Below, in pieces: positions 63,153 to 64,000 of a DNA stretch of 64,000 bases. Made by a program: the position numbers and the translations under genes. The notes beneath the pieces were generated by a model. It had not been told where the DNA came from and did not search any database. It saw only the letters and a program-made list of their open reading frames with translations. Position 1 is the first letter of the stretch. The number at the start of each line of letters is the position of its first letter. This DNA comes from an uncultured Pseudoflavonifractor sp. (lineage in GTDB: Bacteria; Bacillota; Clostridia; Oscillospirales; Oscillospiraceae). The stretch is from assembly GCF_944387805.1 (NCBI RefSeq), contig NZ_CALXGI010000001.1, positions 1 through 64,000 on the forward strand. Reading direction: 5' to 3'.

Positions 63153-64000
63153 ATGTCCGACTATGTTCAGATGTGGAAAGACCTGGGGATGGATCTGGAG
63201 AACCACGACCTGCTCTGCCAGGTGCTGCCCACGGCGGTGGGAGACGTGTTCCTGTCTCAGGAGAACCGGCCCAAGGCCATGGATTTCTGGGATCTGGTCA
63301 TCTCCGAAGTCCACGGCATCCGCCCCGCCGAACTCATTGAGGCCCAGAAGCAGGGACGCAAGGTGTTCGGCACCTTCTGCGTCTATGTGCCCGACGAGGT
63401 AATCATTGCCGCAGACGGCATCTTTACCGGATTGTGCGGCGGCTCTCAGTTCTGGGTACCCGACGGTGAGAAGGTGCTGCCCAAGAGTACCTGCCCCCTG
63501 GTGAAAGCCTCGGCGGGCGCCCGGTTGGGCAGAACCTGCCCCTTCTTCCGCATCGCCGACATGTACGTGGGCGAGACCACCTGTGACGGCAAGAAGAAGG
63601 CCTACGAGATTCTGGGCGAGGACGTACCCATGTACATTATGGATGTGCCCCAGATGAAACGGGAGAAAGACATTCTCAAGTGGAAGGAGGAGATTGCAGA
63701 CTTTGCCAAAATGGTGGAGGAGTTCACCGGCAACACCATTACCCCCGAGAAGCTGGGGGAGGCCATCCACATCATCAACGAAAAGCGGAAGGCCCTGGCC
63801 CGGGTCTACGAGTGCCGCAAGTCGGAGTGTCTGCCCATCTCCGGCCGGGACGCCCTGCTGATGACCCAGATCTCCTTCTTCGACGACCCGGTCCGCTGCG
63901 CCCAGATGTGCAACCGGCTGGCCGACGAGCTGGAGCAGCGCATCAGGGACGGGGTGAGCGTGGTGCCCGCAGGGACCAAGCGCATCCTCATCACCGGCAC
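63153..64000 (+). CDS. 2-hydroxyacyl-CoA dehydratase-like / double-cubane reductase, 3' truncated
   Basis: 282 codons visible, open at the window end. Belongs to the HgdB/FldC/YjiM family. VFGTFCVYVPDEVIIAADG, a Cys-rich stretch (GLCGGSQF, KSTCPLVKAS, GRTCPFFRIAD) and the helical DALLMTQISFF region are family features. The extra CP motif fits the double-cubane-cluster reductases rather than true dehydratases. A GAGGG site precedes the ATG. Such proteins need an ATP-driven activator (YjiL type), likely just outside the window. Confidence 0.82.
   Translation, partial: MSDYVQMWKDLGMDLENHDLLCQVLPTAVGDVFLSQENRPKAMDFWDLVISEVHGIRPAELIEAQKQGRKVFGTFCVYVPDEVIIAADGIFTGLCGGSQFWVPDGEKVLPKSTCPLVKASAGARLGRTCPFFRIADMYVGETTCDGKKKAYEILGEDVPMYIMDVPQMKREKDILKWKEEIADFAKMVEEFTGNTITPEKLGEAIHIINEKRKALARVYECRKSECLPISGRDALLMTQISFFDDPVRCAQMCNRLADELEQRIRDGVSVVPAGTKRILITG

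Overview
The window is a high-GC (roughly 60% by eye), densely packed, intron-free bacterial chromosome segment. It carries a sporulation gene (spoIIP), an Rnf complex in clostridial order (C-D-G-E-A-B), a YloU/FakA pair, DnaD plus a DnaC-like loader, AzlCD and a BlaI/M56 pair. Together these point to a spore-forming anaerobic Clostridia member, most like the high-GC gut Oscillospiraceae (Flavonifractor/Lawsonibacter/Intestinimonas type). The genus is an inference from gene content and GC only. No rRNA, tRNA, CRISPR array or insertion sequence was seen.

Layout. 1-4.9 kb: the end of a diaminopropionate ammonia-lyase gene, then ygeY, ygeW and a carbamate kinase. 4.9-13 kb (minus strand): one tightly coupled operon, [35-codon leader ORF]-nusG-domain-II-Gx transporter-apbE-rnfC-D-G-E-A-B; its RnfG carries three FMN-binding modules instead of one. 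13.2-15.3 kb: a radical SAM/DNA-repair-associated gene pair under a promoter with LexA-like boxes. 15.3-19 kb: small membrane protein, Asp23-like YloU, FakA-like kinase, MalY-type C-S lyase. 19.3-23.7 kb (minus): polar amino-acid ABC transporter with a circularly permuted binding protein, a GNAT and a DUF2156 protein. 24-26.2 kb: two HPr/Crh-like paralogs, then a MarR-DegV(FakB) pair. 26.4-35.3 kb: spoIIP, a permease/isochorismatase/MerR-isochorismatase fusion/alcohol dehydrogenase operon, a lipid kinase, AzlCD and an auxin-efflux-type carrier. 35.5-42.3 kb: a secreted 5'-nucleotidase-type phosphatase, an AT-rich toxin-like island with its own attenuated leader, an ABC exporter and a lipoprotein with an HExxH motif. 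42.4-52.9 kb: a degenerate P-type-ATPase-like protein, rlmB, ftsH, dnaD, a dnaC-like gene and blaI/M56. 53-64 kb: a YitT/YczE-like protein, ygfK, ssnA, a YheO/DauR-type regulator, a membrane-anchored XRE protein, a uracil/xanthine-type permease, trmO and the start of a 2-hydroxyacyl-CoA-dehydratase-like (double-cubane) reductase.

How they work together. ygeX/dpaL, ygeY, ygeW, carbamate kinase, ygfK, ssnA and an NCS2 purine permease are the gene set associated with anaerobic purine/uric-acid and diaminopropionate breakdown in gut bacteria. Here the set is split into two blocks about 50 kb apart. Carbamate kinase would harvest ATP from carbamoyl phosphate, and the Rnf complex would couple ferredoxin/NAD+ electron flow to ion pumping. 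The ssnA-ygfK operon is preceded by a long leader with a textbook mutually exclusive antiterminator/terminator arrangement, which is the strongest candidate here for an undescribed regulatory RNA. Other notable items are the circularly permuted binding protein, the AT-rich toxin-like module with a translated attenuator and an out-of-frame A7 tract at its start, the triplicated RnfG, and a MerR regulator fused to an apparently intact cysteine hydrolase.
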